Assembly: GCA_037783545.1 (NCBI GenBank)
Contig: JBBELK010000068.1
Span: 1,612,001 to 1,676,000 of the forward strand
From: Henricia sp. BOLD:AAB3569
Taxonomy: Eukaryota > Echinodermata > Asteroidea > Spinulosida > Echinasteridae
Length of the DNA: 64,000 nt
Direction of reading: 5' to 3'
A program made the position numbers and the translations under genes. Positions within the stretch are counted from its first letter, which is position 1. Each line of letters starts with the position of its first letter. The notes beneath the pieces were generated by a model. That model had not been told where the DNA came from. It saw only the letters and a program-made list of their open reading frames with translations, and made no database searches. Positions 41,101-50,616 of this stretch are shown piece by piece.

Positions 41101-43400
41101 AGAGACACCGGGGATGATCCCCCTTGCTCTTCACGAAAGAATGCTCTGGGATCTTTAGATTGCGTTTCCATTACCTAACACACTGGACCAACGGCTTTAC
41201 ATCCCTTCCGAAGGATGGAGCAAGTGTGGTTGAGTGCCTTGCCTAAGGGCACAGGTACCGTAGCCGTGGGGAGGTTCGAACCTGCAACCCCAAGTTTTCA
41301 CCTATGATTGCGAGTCAATGGGTCGTATGAATAAAAAGTAGTAAATACTAAGAAGTATTAGCAAAAAGTAAAAGAATTTACTTCAAAGTAGAAGCATTCA
41401 GTAAAAGCATCTTCTACATTCCGTATGAATAATCTTATTCTTTTACTGCAAAGCACTCACTTAATTCTTTGTAGCAAATGCTTCTGCAAATCATGCTGCG
41501 TGTATGGCCGAATGACTTTGAAGAAATAAAACTAATTCCTTTGTGTTGTAAAACCATTCACGTACACTCCACACACGCGCACTGAGTCACACAAGCAGTA
41601 TTAGGTTAGAAGTTAGAGTTAAATCCAAAATCTACAAGTCAGCCATGAGTGATGTTGATTCTGACCATCATGATGAAGGACACGCTTCTGGTTCTCAAGA
41701 ATCAAAGCAAGACGTTTTCGTGAAATTATTGACACATAATAGTGTGCTGTTGACATAAACCTTTCCCCGGCGAGGGACAACATTCATAAACGCTGCCATT
41801 TCTCCCGTTGAGTCCTTACTTCTCTATTCCTGAGGTAGCTCTGGAGCTACCTTGAAAAAGGACAAGTAATTACTTGCAATTTGTAGTATCTGCCCCCTTT
41901 TATTCATACGGAGTTAAGTAAACGCTAAAAAGAAAAGCAAATGCTTTCCAGGTACAAGTAAATACTTTTAACATTTAGAAAATACTTTCAAGTAAACGCT
42001 TTTACTCATTTTTATTCATACGGATGGTAGTAAATACTACAAATATTGAAGTAAAAGCAAATACTACTTTTTATTCATGCGACCCAATGACCTAAACCGC
42101 TCGGCCACGGTACTTGTTCTGCTGTAAGATGTACCAATATTGTTCCAATATTCTTAAAGGCAGAACACATGATGGGTAAACCGTTGCAAAAGGTTTTATC
42201 TCCCTTTGTGATTGAAGATATGCATGATTAAAACCAACATGAGCAAAAACCAGCTCCGTACTTCGTCTAACTTTTGAGAAAACGGTCAAAAAAGGCTTTA
42301 CGCCCTAAAACCATTTCGCCCCGAACCACGTTGCCCTGAACCACGGCCTGTGCACGAAGTATTTCAAGGTGAAGTGGCATTCGGATGAAGTGGTTTGGGG
42401 GCAAGGTGGCGTTTGGGGCGAAGTGGTTTAGGGCGAAATGGTTTTGGGGTGAAGTGAATTTGCATCTCATGATCGAGACGAAAATTAATTGTTTTACTAA
42501 TTTCTCAAAAACTATAGCACTTTAGACAAAACTATTTCAGGGGAAGTTTTCTACCGTCATCATGTTTATATTGTGTAAGTTATGTGTAAATCTGTGAACA
42601 TTTCTGATTTTCGAGATTACCAATGATGTGTTCTAACTTTAAGTGATCTCTGTGAGGGGTGGTTATCTCATTGAAGGGTTTATACCTCTAGCTGTAGGGC
42701 TTGCTAAGTTCATGTGATAGCCAATCCCAATCAATGAGGAACAACTGCACTACTGTAACAGTGGATCATTTGGCTTCATAGCTCAATTGGTAGGACGTCT
42801 GCATGTTGAGAAGAAGGTCCGCGGTTCAAATCTCGGTGGAGCCAAGTTGCTTTTTACTGCATCCAGATTTCCCAAACTCATGGACATTTGTATCCAATGT
42901 TGTTCCAGTTAGTTTCCCCTTCATTGGCATCTGACCTTGAAAATATTGTCGTGTGTTATGGGCATCTACATGTATGAGCTATCTAAACAGTACTTGTTTA
43001 CAAAATTGTCTAAGAATATAGGCCAACAGAACACTAACAAAAGAAGTATGGTACGAGTGTAGCCTATTGGTATTGAAAACAAAAATCCCTTCATGTCCCG
43101 ACTGTTTAATTATCGCACTTGCTATTTTGTTCTGCTTTTGTCTGTAGATTTGATCCCGACCGCTTCAGTGAGGCTAACTTCACCTCCCGACATCGCGCCG
43201 CTTTCAAGCCCTTTGGCTTTGCCGGGAAGCGCGTCTGTCCTGGCCAGCAGTTCTCCTACACTGAAGTTTCCGTGTTTCTGGCCATTCTGATACGAGCCTT
43301 CAAGTTCAACCTCGTCCCTGGGCAGGTCGTGGAGCCCAAGCATGCCCTTGTCACCTCTCCTAAAGAAGAAGTCTGGGTTACCCTGGAAAAGAGGAAGTGA
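32112..43400 (+). CDS. CYP20A1: Cytochrome P450 CYP20A1, copy A (complete, 11 exons)
   Basis: Membrane-anchored P450 of the CYP20 family; the family's substrate is not established. Exons: 32112-32183, 32841-32890, 33457-33626, 34491-34636, 35189-35356, 36831-36909, 38132-38305, 39766-39886, 40248-40359, 40887-40951, 43148-43400. They total 1410 nt, or 469 codons plus stop, close to the roughly 460-residue vertebrate protein, with no frame break. Exon 1 is an N-terminal membrane anchor (MLSFVIFAVTF). Landmarks: NLPDIGAAGSMHEFL and YGPIASFWFG (exon 3), I-helix GGFHTSG at about 279-285, K-helix ExxR as ESMR at about 335-338, ALGVVLQDD (exon 10), KFDPDRF, and heme loop FGFAGKRVCPG with Cys about 416. 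The heme loop fits the general P450 signature. Introns contain MITEs, SINEs and a probable LINE tail. A second copy lies 12 kb downstream on the same strand. Confidence 0.95.
32202..32390. mobile_element. Hairpin MITE in CYP20A1-A intron 1
   Basis: Left GTTTCACAGCTGTCACGGGT and right ACCCGTGACAGCTGTGAAAC are perfect complements; inside, CTTCCAGATCGAGGAGAGA pairs loosely with TCTTCCCTTCTGGAGGA. It starts 19 bp after the exon 1 donor. A related copy is in intron 4. Confidence 0.75.
32960..33375 (-). mobile_element. Hairpin-core MITEs in CYP20A1-A intron 2 (inverted copy plus fragment)
   Basis: 33095-33375 is a full copy on the minus strand with the centre TTGTCTGCAGACAA. 32960-33100 is a shorter plus-strand fragment, and the two abut at GGGCCTTTAAAGCC. 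Confidence 0.6.
33800..34329 (-). mobile_element. TTAA-flanked MITE with CCATTTCGCC array, copy 3 (CYP20A1-A intron 3)
   Basis: TTAA at 33800-33803 and 34326-34329, ends TTAAAGGCAGAACACATGAT and its near complement. Inverted relative to copies 1 and 2. Copy B intron 3 (122 bp) lacks it, so it inserted after the gene duplication or was lost from B. Confidence 0.8.
34643..34806. mobile_element. Related hairpin MITE in CYP20A1-A intron 4
   Basis: GTCGAAAGGTTACGGGTCA and TGACCCGTGACCTTTTTC at the ends, with inner TTCTCCAGATCGGGAGAGAA and the shared CTGCTAGCAGCTA centre also found at 32285. More diverged than the intron 1 copy. Confidence 0.65.
35446..35755 (-). mobile_element. Probable LINE 3' end in CYP20A1-A intron 5
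   Basis: On the minus strand it ends AAATAAAGAGAACTGAACTG, a polyadenylation-like signal followed by ACTGA tandem units, as in CR1/L2-type retrotransposon tails. Homologous intron sequence of copy B continues across this point without it (both sides are alignable: GGAGTGAAAACAAAT before, GAGAGAATAGTCA after). No recognisable reverse-transcriptase residues. Confidence 0.4.
35864..36167 (+). mobile_element. MITE, TAGACCTTTATCA family, copy 1 (CYP20A1-A intron 5)
   Basis: Inverted ends TAGACCTTTATCATGGTGCG and CGCACCGTGATAAAGGTCTA. The interior has GCGCGATAGCGCGTGCA, GAGAGAATCACTGTCCGCGC and TGTGATGCACACAATGAACA. A second direct copy is at 37624-37947. Confidence 0.75.
36384..36586. mobile_element. 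Foldback element in CYP20A1-A intron 5
   Basis: About 95-bp arms: TAGACTTGCC, GGTCTGTAATG(T/C)GCAGC, GCCCTCTGGA and GCCTGTCTAAT on the left are complemented in order on the right. Confidence 0.7.
36966..37583. mobile_element. 618-bp element with CCAGGGGTGGATTGCAATA ends (CYP20A1-A intron 6)
   Basis: CCAGGGGTGGATTGCAATA and TATTGCAATCCACCCCTGG are the terminal inverted repeats. Many internal TTAGGA(T/C)GTCCTAA words on both strands act as sub-terminal repeats. Non-coding. Confidence 0.75.
37624..37947 (+). mobile_element. MITE, TAGACCTTTATCA family, copy 2 (CYP20A1-A intron 6)
   Basis: Same internal blocks in the same orientation as 35864-36167; the right end is intact, the left end diverged (TAGACCTATTCATTGC). 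Confidence 0.7.
38364..39028. mobile_element. CAACTG-rich element in CYP20A1-A intron 7, split by a SINE
   Basis: Ends GTAAACCCTGGCGTACATCG and its imperfect complement near 39028; the interior is crowded with GCAACT/AGTTGC words. A SINE is inserted at 38406-38735. Confidence 0.65.
38406..38735 (-). mobile_element. tRNA-derived SINE with 14-bp target duplication
   Basis: Minus orientation: head at the right with A-box-like TGGTCTAGTGGGTA and B-box-like GGTTGGGGGTTTGAGCC; (ATT)n tail at the left. Flanked by AACTGGAAGCAACT (38392-38405) and AACTAGAAGCAACT (38736-38749). Its tail carries CAGCGCCTTGAG and GTGCGCTATACAAAT, resembling the LINE 3' end at 58800-59176. Confidence 0.8.
39052..39506. 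mobile_element. MITE with ACACTACTCACAATAAG ends, filled copy (CYP20A1-A intron 7)
   Basis: Left ACACTACTCACAATAAGTTA and right CGTATCGTGAGCAGTGT. Between about 39113 and 39373 it contains an insertion absent from the 27840-28027 copy. That insertion includes TTGTGTCCTTGGACAAGACA, typical of SINE bodies. Confidence 0.6.
40972..42116 (-). mobile_element. tRNA-derived SINE interrupted by a DNA element
   Basis: Reverse orientation: (AAT)n tail near 40985, B-box-like GGTTGCAGGTTCGAACCTC near 41272-41290, and A-box part TGGCCGAGCGGTTTAGG at 42094-42110, separated from the rest by the insert at 41321-42084. Rejoined, the head resembles a Leu/Ser-type tRNA. Confidence 0.7.
41321..42084. mobile_element. 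764-bp DNA element inserted into the SINE
   Basis: 23-bp inverted ends starting GGTCGTATGAATAAAAAGTA (one mismatch) and a CAATG duplication at 41316-41320 and 42085-42089. Sub-terminal AAGTAAATACT-type words recur. The centre holds a 37-codon frame at 41645-41758 (MSDVDSDHHDEGHASGSQES...) that may be a leftover of the autonomous element's protein. Confidence 0.75.
42154..42642 (-). mobile_element. TTAA-flanked MITE with CCATTTCGCC array, copy 4 (CYP20A1-A intron 10)
   Basis: TTAA at both ends, start TTAAAGGCAGAACACATGAT, inverted array at about 42300-42460. Begins about 40 bp right of the split SINE. Confidence 0.8.
42772..42960 (+). mobile_element. tRNA-like SINE head and body (CYP20A1-A intron 10)
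   Basis: GGCTTCATAGCTCAATTGGT begins a 73-nt tRNA-like sequence ending GGTGGAGCCA; the acceptor stem pairs with one G-U and the T-arm GGTTCAAATC is present, but the D-stem is broken. A SINE-like body follows. Confidence 0.5.
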
Positions 43401-43976
43401 TGAGACTTACAGTATCCTGTGCAGAGCTTGTGTTTGCCCCCTCTCGCGGAGTCTAAACATAGATATAATATAAAGTAAAATATATACCTTTAAATGACGT
43501 GACGTAATACAATTGCTGAGCATCCGAGATTTGTCAATAACTGGTTTGAACCTGTTCGTGGATGTGTGTACGAGGGAGAACAAAGCTGACTGAATATATT
43601 TGACAAATTAGACGAAGCATTTGGGTGTTTGTGCAGATTACCCAGTATATACATGTAGCGTGTCCAGAGATTGATAAACAAAGGGGCATGCTTCCTCAGA
43701 AAAGTGTGAAATATTTAAGACATTTTCCTGCAATCTGAGGGCCATAGTGTGGGCCATATTCTAATTATCTGATCACACTACATGTATATTTTTGTTGGTA
43801 GTGATTTTTTTCTGGGCCTGCAAATAGGGGTGGGGGACTGGTGGGGGATGGAGGGTACGCCACTGTAGCCGGCCAACAATCACTAAAAACTGATATTCTA
43901 CTTTCTTTAAATTATAGATCTGTTTTTGAAGAATGAACCAGGAACCACAATTCCACATCAGACTAAGACCCCGTTC

Positions 43977-44605
43977 TCACTAGAGAAATCGTTTCGTTCG
44001 ACGAAGATTAGTTAATCATTGTTAGTTAATGAAGCGTGCGTTCACATATCACTTAACGAAGATCGCACGAAGAGCGAATGAAGAGCGGTACCGTACACGT
44101 TAGCGACCGCTAACGAAGATCGTATGAAGCTGTGGGAGGTCGTACATGCGCGTCGTGCGTCTAGACGCGCTGTGTGGTTTTTCAGTGGCGCGTCAAAAAC
44201 AACGCTTGGTAGGCGCTTGACACGCAACGCGCTTGTGCAACCAGGCCTGCTAAATTGCATCGTCGTACGAAGGGAGCGTTCTCACTACAAATTTGCTTCA
44301 TCAAATGAAGCGATTTCCTCATCGAATGAAGCGATGTCTTCGTCGACTGAAGCTATTTAAGCTTCATCGAATGAAGCGATTATAATTGCTTCATCGGGAG
44401 GTGAAGTTAGCCTCACTGAAGCGGTCGGGATCAAATCTACAGACAAAAGCGTAACAAAATAGCAAGTGCGATAATTAAACAGTCGGGACCAATAGGCTAC
44501 ACTCGTACCATACTTTCGTCGAATGAAGAGGCGTGCGTTCACATCAGGAAAACTCTTTGTCGAATCATTGTCCAACGACGCGATTTCCCTAGTGACAACA
44601 GGGTC
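43977..44605. mobile_element. Harbinger-like non-autonomous element carrying a CYP20A1 fragment
   Basis: Terminal inverted repeats GACCCCGTTCTCACTAGAGA and GACCCTGTTGTCACTAGGGA, continuing as AAATCG; TAA duplication at 43974-43976 and 44606-44608. The interior has an 18-bp array of TTCATCGAATGAAGCGAT units and, inserted within it, the captured fragment at 44394-44515. TWA-type 3-bp targets indicate PIF/Harbinger; no transposase is present. Confidence 0.8.
44394..44515 (-). pseudogene. CYP20A1 intron 10/exon 11 fragment captured inside a transposon
   Basis: The reverse complement matches 43044-43190 of CYP20A1 copy A: the end of intron 10, the AG acceptor and the first 43 nt of exon 11 (encoding FDPDRF). 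Two adjacent substitutions and one 25-nt deletion between two GT dinucleotides are the only differences I see over 122 bp. Intron sequence is retained, so the copy came from DNA, not from mRNA. It sits inside a Harbinger-like element at 43977-44605 and cannot encode a P450. Confidence 0.85.
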
Positions 44606-44887
44606 TAATACAGCCAATCCTGTACCTCAAGTATCTTTCAATCCCAAGATAGAAACGCTTATATAAATGTATGCTGTCTCCTTAATTAGCCCTTATGGTC
44701 AAGGAACCTCTTGATATTTGAAAAGTATAAGTATATAATTAAAAAAGTAAGCCAAGATCATGTTTTTTTCTTTGTAGGATACAAAGTGAGACACTTAACT
44801 GACTTTCGAAACCATCCTTAATAGGCTTATGTTGATCTTTTTGGGTCAGTTATTTTATATTCGGTGTTTTTCCCGTATAATTCTGTA

Positions 44888-45145
44888 GGTTAAAGGTAGA
44901 AAACATGATTGGTAAACTGTTCAAAAGGCGTTATCTCCACTCGTGATTAGAAGCCCATATGTTGATAAAACTGCCATGTAGAAATTTCAGCCACATATAG
45001 GTGCAGTATACTTCTGAAAACTTCTGAACAATCCATGCATGGTTTTTGTGTTGAGTTGAATAGTAAAAAAAGCCTTTTGCAAAAGACTTTTTTAGAAAAC
45101 CACCTTCATATAATTTGGGTCCCTGCAAATGTGCTCTACCTTCAA
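44888..45145 (+). mobile_element. Hairpin-core MITE, copy with CTTTTGCAAAAG centre
   Basis: Begins TTAAAGGTAGAAAACATGAT and ends near GCTCTACCTTCAA. It contains CAGCCACATATAGGTGCAGT and CATGCATGGTTTTTGTGTTG. Its end resembles that of the TTAA/CCATTTCGCC elements, linking the two groups. Confidence 0.6.
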
Positions 45146-46626
45146 ACGGTTTACTCATATTAAGGTGCATCTCAGTATTTGTTTCAATGCAACATACGTA
45201 TCTTTCCTTTCTCAAGAAAGGTAAAGAAATTATACGCAAGCAACAAGTGCAATTGCAACACCTACAATATTGTTATATACATGTACTCATCAACAAAAGT
45301 TAAGGACCGGTTTTTCACACGCATGCCATACAGAAATGACAACTGAGTAACAATTGAATGCTCTTTCCATTATTTCATTAAAGAACCGAGAGGCGTTTAC
45401 AGAAATTTCTTGTCAAACGAGTTGTACAGTGAAAACCAAGCTAGAGGCCGTTACACTCAGAGGAAGGCTTGGGGCGCTGCAATCCACTCTTGCTGAAGCC
45501 ACAGTACGCCTATATAGTTCATCGGGGTTAACAGGAGGACGGTGGTGCTGTTGAACGTCTAATAAGCTCGATCGTCCCACAGATGTTCTATGGGTACAGA
45601 TCGAGACTGTTCCCTGGCCACTGCATTGTTGAACCTGGCTTGCTGGAGTAAGGCGGTCGCTGCCCTGGAGCGATGGGGCCTAAATGCAGTGCCCCCAAGC
45701 CCTCCTCCGCAACCTTCTCCATCGGCGAACGCTGCCTTGAATGCACGAAACAACGGAGGCCACACGCGCTATAACACTGTTGTTGTGTTTTTGAAATTAG
45801 AGGGTTGTTGATTATAACAGCCTCTATCTAGCTTTGTTTTCATTGCACCGTTTGACAAGGAATTTTCTGTAAACACTTTTCGATTCTTTAATGAATGGAA
45901 AGAACATATGTCATTTCTGTATGGCATGAGTGCGAAAAGCTGGTCCTTAACTCTTTTTTGTTTTTATGGGTATACAAGAAAAATAAATATGACCCACCGA
46001 AAAGCGAATACAAACTTCAACAAGACTGGCTTATGGGGCCGCCGTTTTGCCCGAAAACTGGGTAAAGAATTTGCGTTTTTGCGTAACGGTATGTTTATTG
46101 GTGTATAGGCCTATTGCCATATTTAGTGTGGTATCTGTTAAGGAAAAGGCCATCTCTATAGCTGTGAGGAAACCCAGCTAGGCAGCTACGTTGGCAGAAA
46201 CTTCTTTCAGCATACATGATGAGCTACATTCGGACCAAGGAGTGAAGTAAGACTCGCCCCACCCTATACAATCCCAAGTTAGATGGGTTAATCGAGCGCT
46301 TTAATAGGACACAGCTGGCATGCATGCTTACAATGATCTCCACAATGACTGACCTTCATAAATGACAGCGGGATTAAGATACGAAGTTGCCTTTGTTGAC
46401 TTTTGCCTGCAGAGCGACACCCACCCCAAGAATCAACAGATGAATCCCCAAACATAAGCTTATTTTGGGAATACGGGTGCACTTTCATGTCGATTTTACG
46501 ACTGGGTTAGAATTGCTGAGGGAGAAAGCTACATTGACCATGACACATGAACGAGCGAGGCATTTCCTTAAAGGAACACGTTGCCTTCAGATTTCACGAA
46601 ATCTCACGTTTGAGGGTGTTCCTTAC

Positions 46627-46862
46627 CCTGATAACACCACGACGTCGGGCCAACGTTGGCTGTTGGTCGGAAACGTCGGCACACGTCGCAGTTGGCAATT
46701 GGTTGAGATTTGATGTTGGGCCAACGTGAGTTTCATGTCGGCACTGCGCTCAACTTTTCGTGTTGGCACACACATGTTGGCACAACGTTGGGCCATGGTC
46801 GGCATTTCTGTTTGACTTATAATGTTGGCAGATCATCGGCCCAACGTCGTTGTAACGTAGAA
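46627..46862 (+). repeat. GTTGGCCCAACG-rich repeat end, left
   Basis: Starts ACCCTGATAACACCACGACG and continues with many CCAACGTTGG/GTTGGCAC words. The exact inverse of its start closes the array at 50617-51187. Confidence 0.7.
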
Positions 46863-47336
46863 AAAAGTAATGTAGAAAAAATAACGGCCCATGGCGGCAA
46901 TCATATCGCGGTCGATGTACAAACAAAATTACTGTTGCAGTTTAGGAAATTTGGCAAAAGAAAAGGTAAATGTTTATTCTTTTTACTAAAAATGAAGATT
47001 CTAGGAAACTGCAAACAGAAAAAGACAGAACAGTACATGAAAAAAATAATATATGGAAGGGATTGAACCTCCGATTGACCCCGATACGATGTCCAGTACT
47101 AGTATATCATTTTACCCGATCACCCGATTACGCCATAAGAAAACCCGCGGAGTGATACGCACAGACGTTGGCCCTATCCTGGACTGGAGCCAGTATACAT
47201 TTGCTTTCGTAAGATGTTAAGCACGTCTGGGTACAAGTCCAGGAGACTGGATACCATCACACACTCTTTGTTTTATGCACGCGCGCCCCGATCCTATTGC
47301 TATTCTCCTATGTGGAATATGTGGACGGGAACCAGT

Positions 47337-47605
47337 CTAATTCTTTGTTCGGCAACCGGCGGGAAACCGGCCCAGATCGAGCGAGTGTGATGAGTCATCA
47401 TGTATTTTCGACATGACTGCCTGCACGTCTTCCAACATTGCCCAATAATTCTCTGTAAGTTTGTCAAAATTTGATTTCATTATTTCGGCTGGTGTATCAC
47501 TTTCAACAGTGAACCTGCGTTCATTGATCATCACTTTTGTTTCAGTGGGAACGAATTGAGTAGGCCGGCCTAGTTGATCATAGCACTTAATCCTTGTGAC
47601 AACTC
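47337..47605 (-). CDS. Possible exon of unrecognised gene (3' terminal)
   Basis: An open stretch of about 90 codons on the minus strand ends in TAG at 47337-47339. The product is balanced and hydrophilic (VTRIKCYDQLGRPTQF, then FTVESDTPAEIMKSNFDKL), unlike the repeat-derived frames around it. I do not recognise a family. No partner exon or clear acceptor was found. It lies between two related GTTGGCCCAACG-rich ends (46.6 kb and 51.2 kb), so it may belong to a mobile element or be a captured fragment. Confidence 0.25.
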
Positions 47606-47681
47606 GACCGTTTGCCAACTCGACCGTTTGCAAAATCGAGTTGGTAGGCCTACAACGGTCGAGTTGGTTTTATAAAAACTA

Positions 47682-47997
47682 TTACCTCCTGGAATCAATA
47701 GATAATCTAATTCCAATACATATACTTTCCACTTACACTTTTGTCGCAAATGTTGCTTTTCTATCACATTTTCTCCTTCAAAAATTTCCTTCAGTTAGTG
47801 CACAAGATAACCATTCACGCGCGCGCAGCGCCCTCTGTTGTCACACTTACGCACAGACCACTCGCTGCGTCATTTTGTGCATTACTTTACGCAGTAATTT
47901 ATCATTTATTTATCTCAGAAATGCAACATTTGCGACAGAAGTGCAAGTCGGAAGTATATCTTAGAATTTGATGATCTGTTGATTCCAGGAGGTAATT
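47682..47997. mobile_element. Inverted-repeat element with ~78-bp arms
   Basis: ATTACCTCCTGGAATCAATA and GTCGCAAATGTTGCTTTTCT on the left, complemented by GAAATGCAACATTTGCGACA and TGTTGATTCCAGGAGGTAAT on the right. Confidence 0.7.
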
Positions 47998-48138
47998 TCA
48001 TTCAAATCTTTATTCAATGTATACGAAAAAAATACGGCTTAGAACTGAATGATCTGTTGATTTTAGGAGGTATTTCCTTGTTCAATGTATACGAAAAAAA
48101 TATATTTGTTTCATGCTATAATCTTAATTCTATTTCAG

Positions 48139-48288
48139 AAGCTGTCAAGTTCAAACCCCACCAAACCGTCATCCTCGCGACACGATGTAGAGAATGTTGC
48201 GAAGATAAATCAAGCGGCCGAGCGAGAAATCGCCAGGAGTGGATCTCGGGAGCTGAGATTGCTGCAGAACGAGATTAAAGGATCTTGA
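48139..48288 (+). CDS. Possible short exon of unrecognised gene
   Basis: After a CTATTTCAG acceptor, a 49-codon frame runs to TGA. Its product is charged and probably helical (VENVAKINQAAEREIARSGS, then RELRLLQNEIKGS). No homologue is recognised. The opposite-strand candidate exon at 47.3-47.6 kb has similar character. It could be the last exon of a gene or a captured fragment. Confidence 0.22.
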   Translation, partial: KLSSSNPTKPSSSRHDVENVAKINQAAEREIARSGSRELRLLQNEIKGS

Positions 48289-48413
48289 CCAGAGAACTTT
48301 TTCTGACGTACCACACCCCTCACACTTACCTTTCGGGTGATGAGATTTTTACATCATATTTTGTCATATTTTTCTGTTTACCATTCTTAAATTTCGCATT
48401 CTCAATCTGTAAA

Positions 48414-49027
48414 GTAAATGTTGGCATAGTCGTCATGTCCGCGTGATGTCGCCACCCTATTTATAAGCCATTGTTCATCAATACGTGCCTTCACGGTTCC
48501 CCCACAATTCACTGCGCACGGTAGATGGCGCAGTGCATGATGGTATGCAATTCTAGTACACATCGCCTCGGCCCTCATGACTTTATTGCTCAAGTGAATG
48601 GGAATACAATGACCGTGCAAGACGCGTTGTGTGCGTGGGCATCTTCTCGGTACACTCGACGCGTCGTGCACTGTCATTGTATCGCGTTATCGGAGTATAA
48701 ACATTATGACAACCCGTGTCAGTTTTTCACGACGATATAATCCCAAAACAGACATACAGTAGGTTGAATTTGTATCCGAGGTCTATATTACCAGTGAACA
48801 TTTTTCAAAAACACAAATTTGTCACGTTTTACAAGTTTGAAGCGACTGAGTACTGTCAATTCCCATTCACTTGTGCAATAAAGCTGTGAGCGCAGAGACG
48901 ATGTGTACTAGAATTGCATCCCATCATGCACTGTTCCATGTTCCGCGCGCAGTGAATTATGGGGGAACCGTAAAGGCATGTATAGGGTGGCGATGTCACG
49001 GACCTTACGACTATGCCGACATTTATG
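48414..49027. mobile_element. Foldback element with ~180-bp arms
   Basis: Left GTTGGCATAGTCGT, TCGCCACCCTAT, CACGGTTCCCCCA, TGCAATTCTAGTACACATCG and AAGTGAATGGGAAT are complemented in order between 48855 and 49025. A smaller GACGCG-based hairpin lies in the loop. Confidence 0.75.
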
Positions 49028-49097
49028 TTACCTTTTCAAAGATGTCATAAGAAAAGATCACCATGCACGGACACCCTCTGGGACCTCATACACTAAA

Positions 49098-49459
49098 CTA
49101 GGAATGGGAATTTACGGTTAATTCAAAAACCAGTTTGTAATTCTTTCAAGTGTTGGTTAACCGGTTAACCGTTCGGTCGACACCAAGGATTGTTGCTGGT
49201 GTTTATACGTATGTAGATGCATTTGCAAATTGCAATGCACACAATCCCCCAGGCCCCCAAAATAATCGCTGAAACTTTATTTGCATAGTCAACATTTTAC
49301 TACGATCGCATATAAACTTATTTCAATTTCAAGAAGTCATTACAAACAACCCTCTGAAAACTATTGTACATTCTTCAAAATTGGGTTTCGTTTAAACTTT
49401 ACGGAAAAACCGGTTTTTGATTTTCTTTCGGTTAACCGGTTAAACGCATCCCATCCCTA
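49098..49459. mobile_element. Element with TAGGAATGGG ends and GGTTAACCGGTTAACC blocks
   Basis: TAGGAATGGGAAT at the left, ATCCCATCCCTA at the right; GGTTAACCGGTTAA near each end in inverted arrangement. Similar ends occur in hAT-like elements of other animals; the assignment is tentative. Confidence 0.5.
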
Positions 49460-50226
49460 CAGTAAACGTAAATTCATGACACTTTACCTCCCATTTTTAT
49501 TATAGGTTTGAACAACGAAATCCTGGGTGTCCGTGTGCAGGTTAAATAACCAAAGGAGAACCTTGTGCATAACAAGTATAACTTGCAATATAACAAAAAA
49601 TATTACCCACTAAAAATCAAATACCAATTTCACAAAAAATGACAATTGCAGCGATGCCACATGGTATGGGCGCCGCCATTTGTCTAAATACTGCCTGGGC
49701 TAGAATGACTTTTTGCGTACAACTTTGTTGACTGTATTGTCATCGGAATGAATTAAAATGCACAAAGATGTCATTCTTTGCCCAGTAATCAGACAAAATG
49801 GCAGTGCCCATAGTGCGGCGATTCGCTAAAATTGCCATTCTTTGTGAAGGTCGTATCCGCTTTTCAGTGACAAATGTAACTGATGATTTTGTTACTGCAA
49901 ATGATATACATTTAATTGGCCTTTAATACTCCTGGCCAGGTTGTAACAAAAACACCAATGTCACAATTATAAGGCTCACAATTTATAGAATTAACCTTTT
50001 CATAACTTGCAGTACATTGTACATGTATTTACATTTTTTTTGTCCATTTTTGATAAACCTTTTACTCGGTCAATATAACTGAAATGGTGCTGTGAACTTA
50101 TACTATTATAAGCTTCTTTATTTGTATTTGTAGTAGTTGCCAAACACTTGCGTTACTAAACATTTCAACGGTGATTTTGCATCATACCAAACATTATTCT
50201 TTGTAATAAATTGTTATCAAAGTATA

Positions 50227-50341
50227 CAGTCGAACATTGATAATACAAAGCAATGCTTTTTTCAAGACTGATAATACAAGATTACTGTTAAGACAAGGAT
50301 TTTCAAAGTCGCAAGGACCTTGTATTAACAGTGTTCGACTG
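50227..50341. mobile_element. 115-bp Tc1/mariner-like MITE
   Basis: Inverted ends CAGTCGAACATTGATAATAC and GTATTAACAGTGTTCGACTG with TA on both sides (50225-50226, 50342-50343). Confidence 0.7.
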
Positions 50342-50616
50342 TATTTTTCAATATTTTTAACGTGCTCTAGTTTCTGCTCTGCTGCCGTCGTCATGACCTT
50401 TTACATAATGTACAAATGTTTAATAAGTTATACATAAGGTTTATATAGCAATGTGTTTTGTCATTTTTGAATACATTCAAAATACATGTAAACAGACGGA
50501 ATATTCTGATATGATGTTCAATTTCTGGTTGTTATGGTTTGCCATGTTTAGGGGGGTTGGGGTTAGGTGGGGTTGGGGTAGGGGGTGGGGGGGGGGGGGG
50601 TGGGGGGGGGGGGGCA

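Noticed and set aside
42772..42844. Candidate tRNA gene.
   Set aside because: The acceptor stem and T-arm are plausible but the D-stem does not pair and no proper anticodon stem forms; a SINE head is more likely.
46861..47060. Lysine-rich frame after the GTTGGC array.
   Set aside because: Compositional; no acceptor, domain or conservation signal visible.
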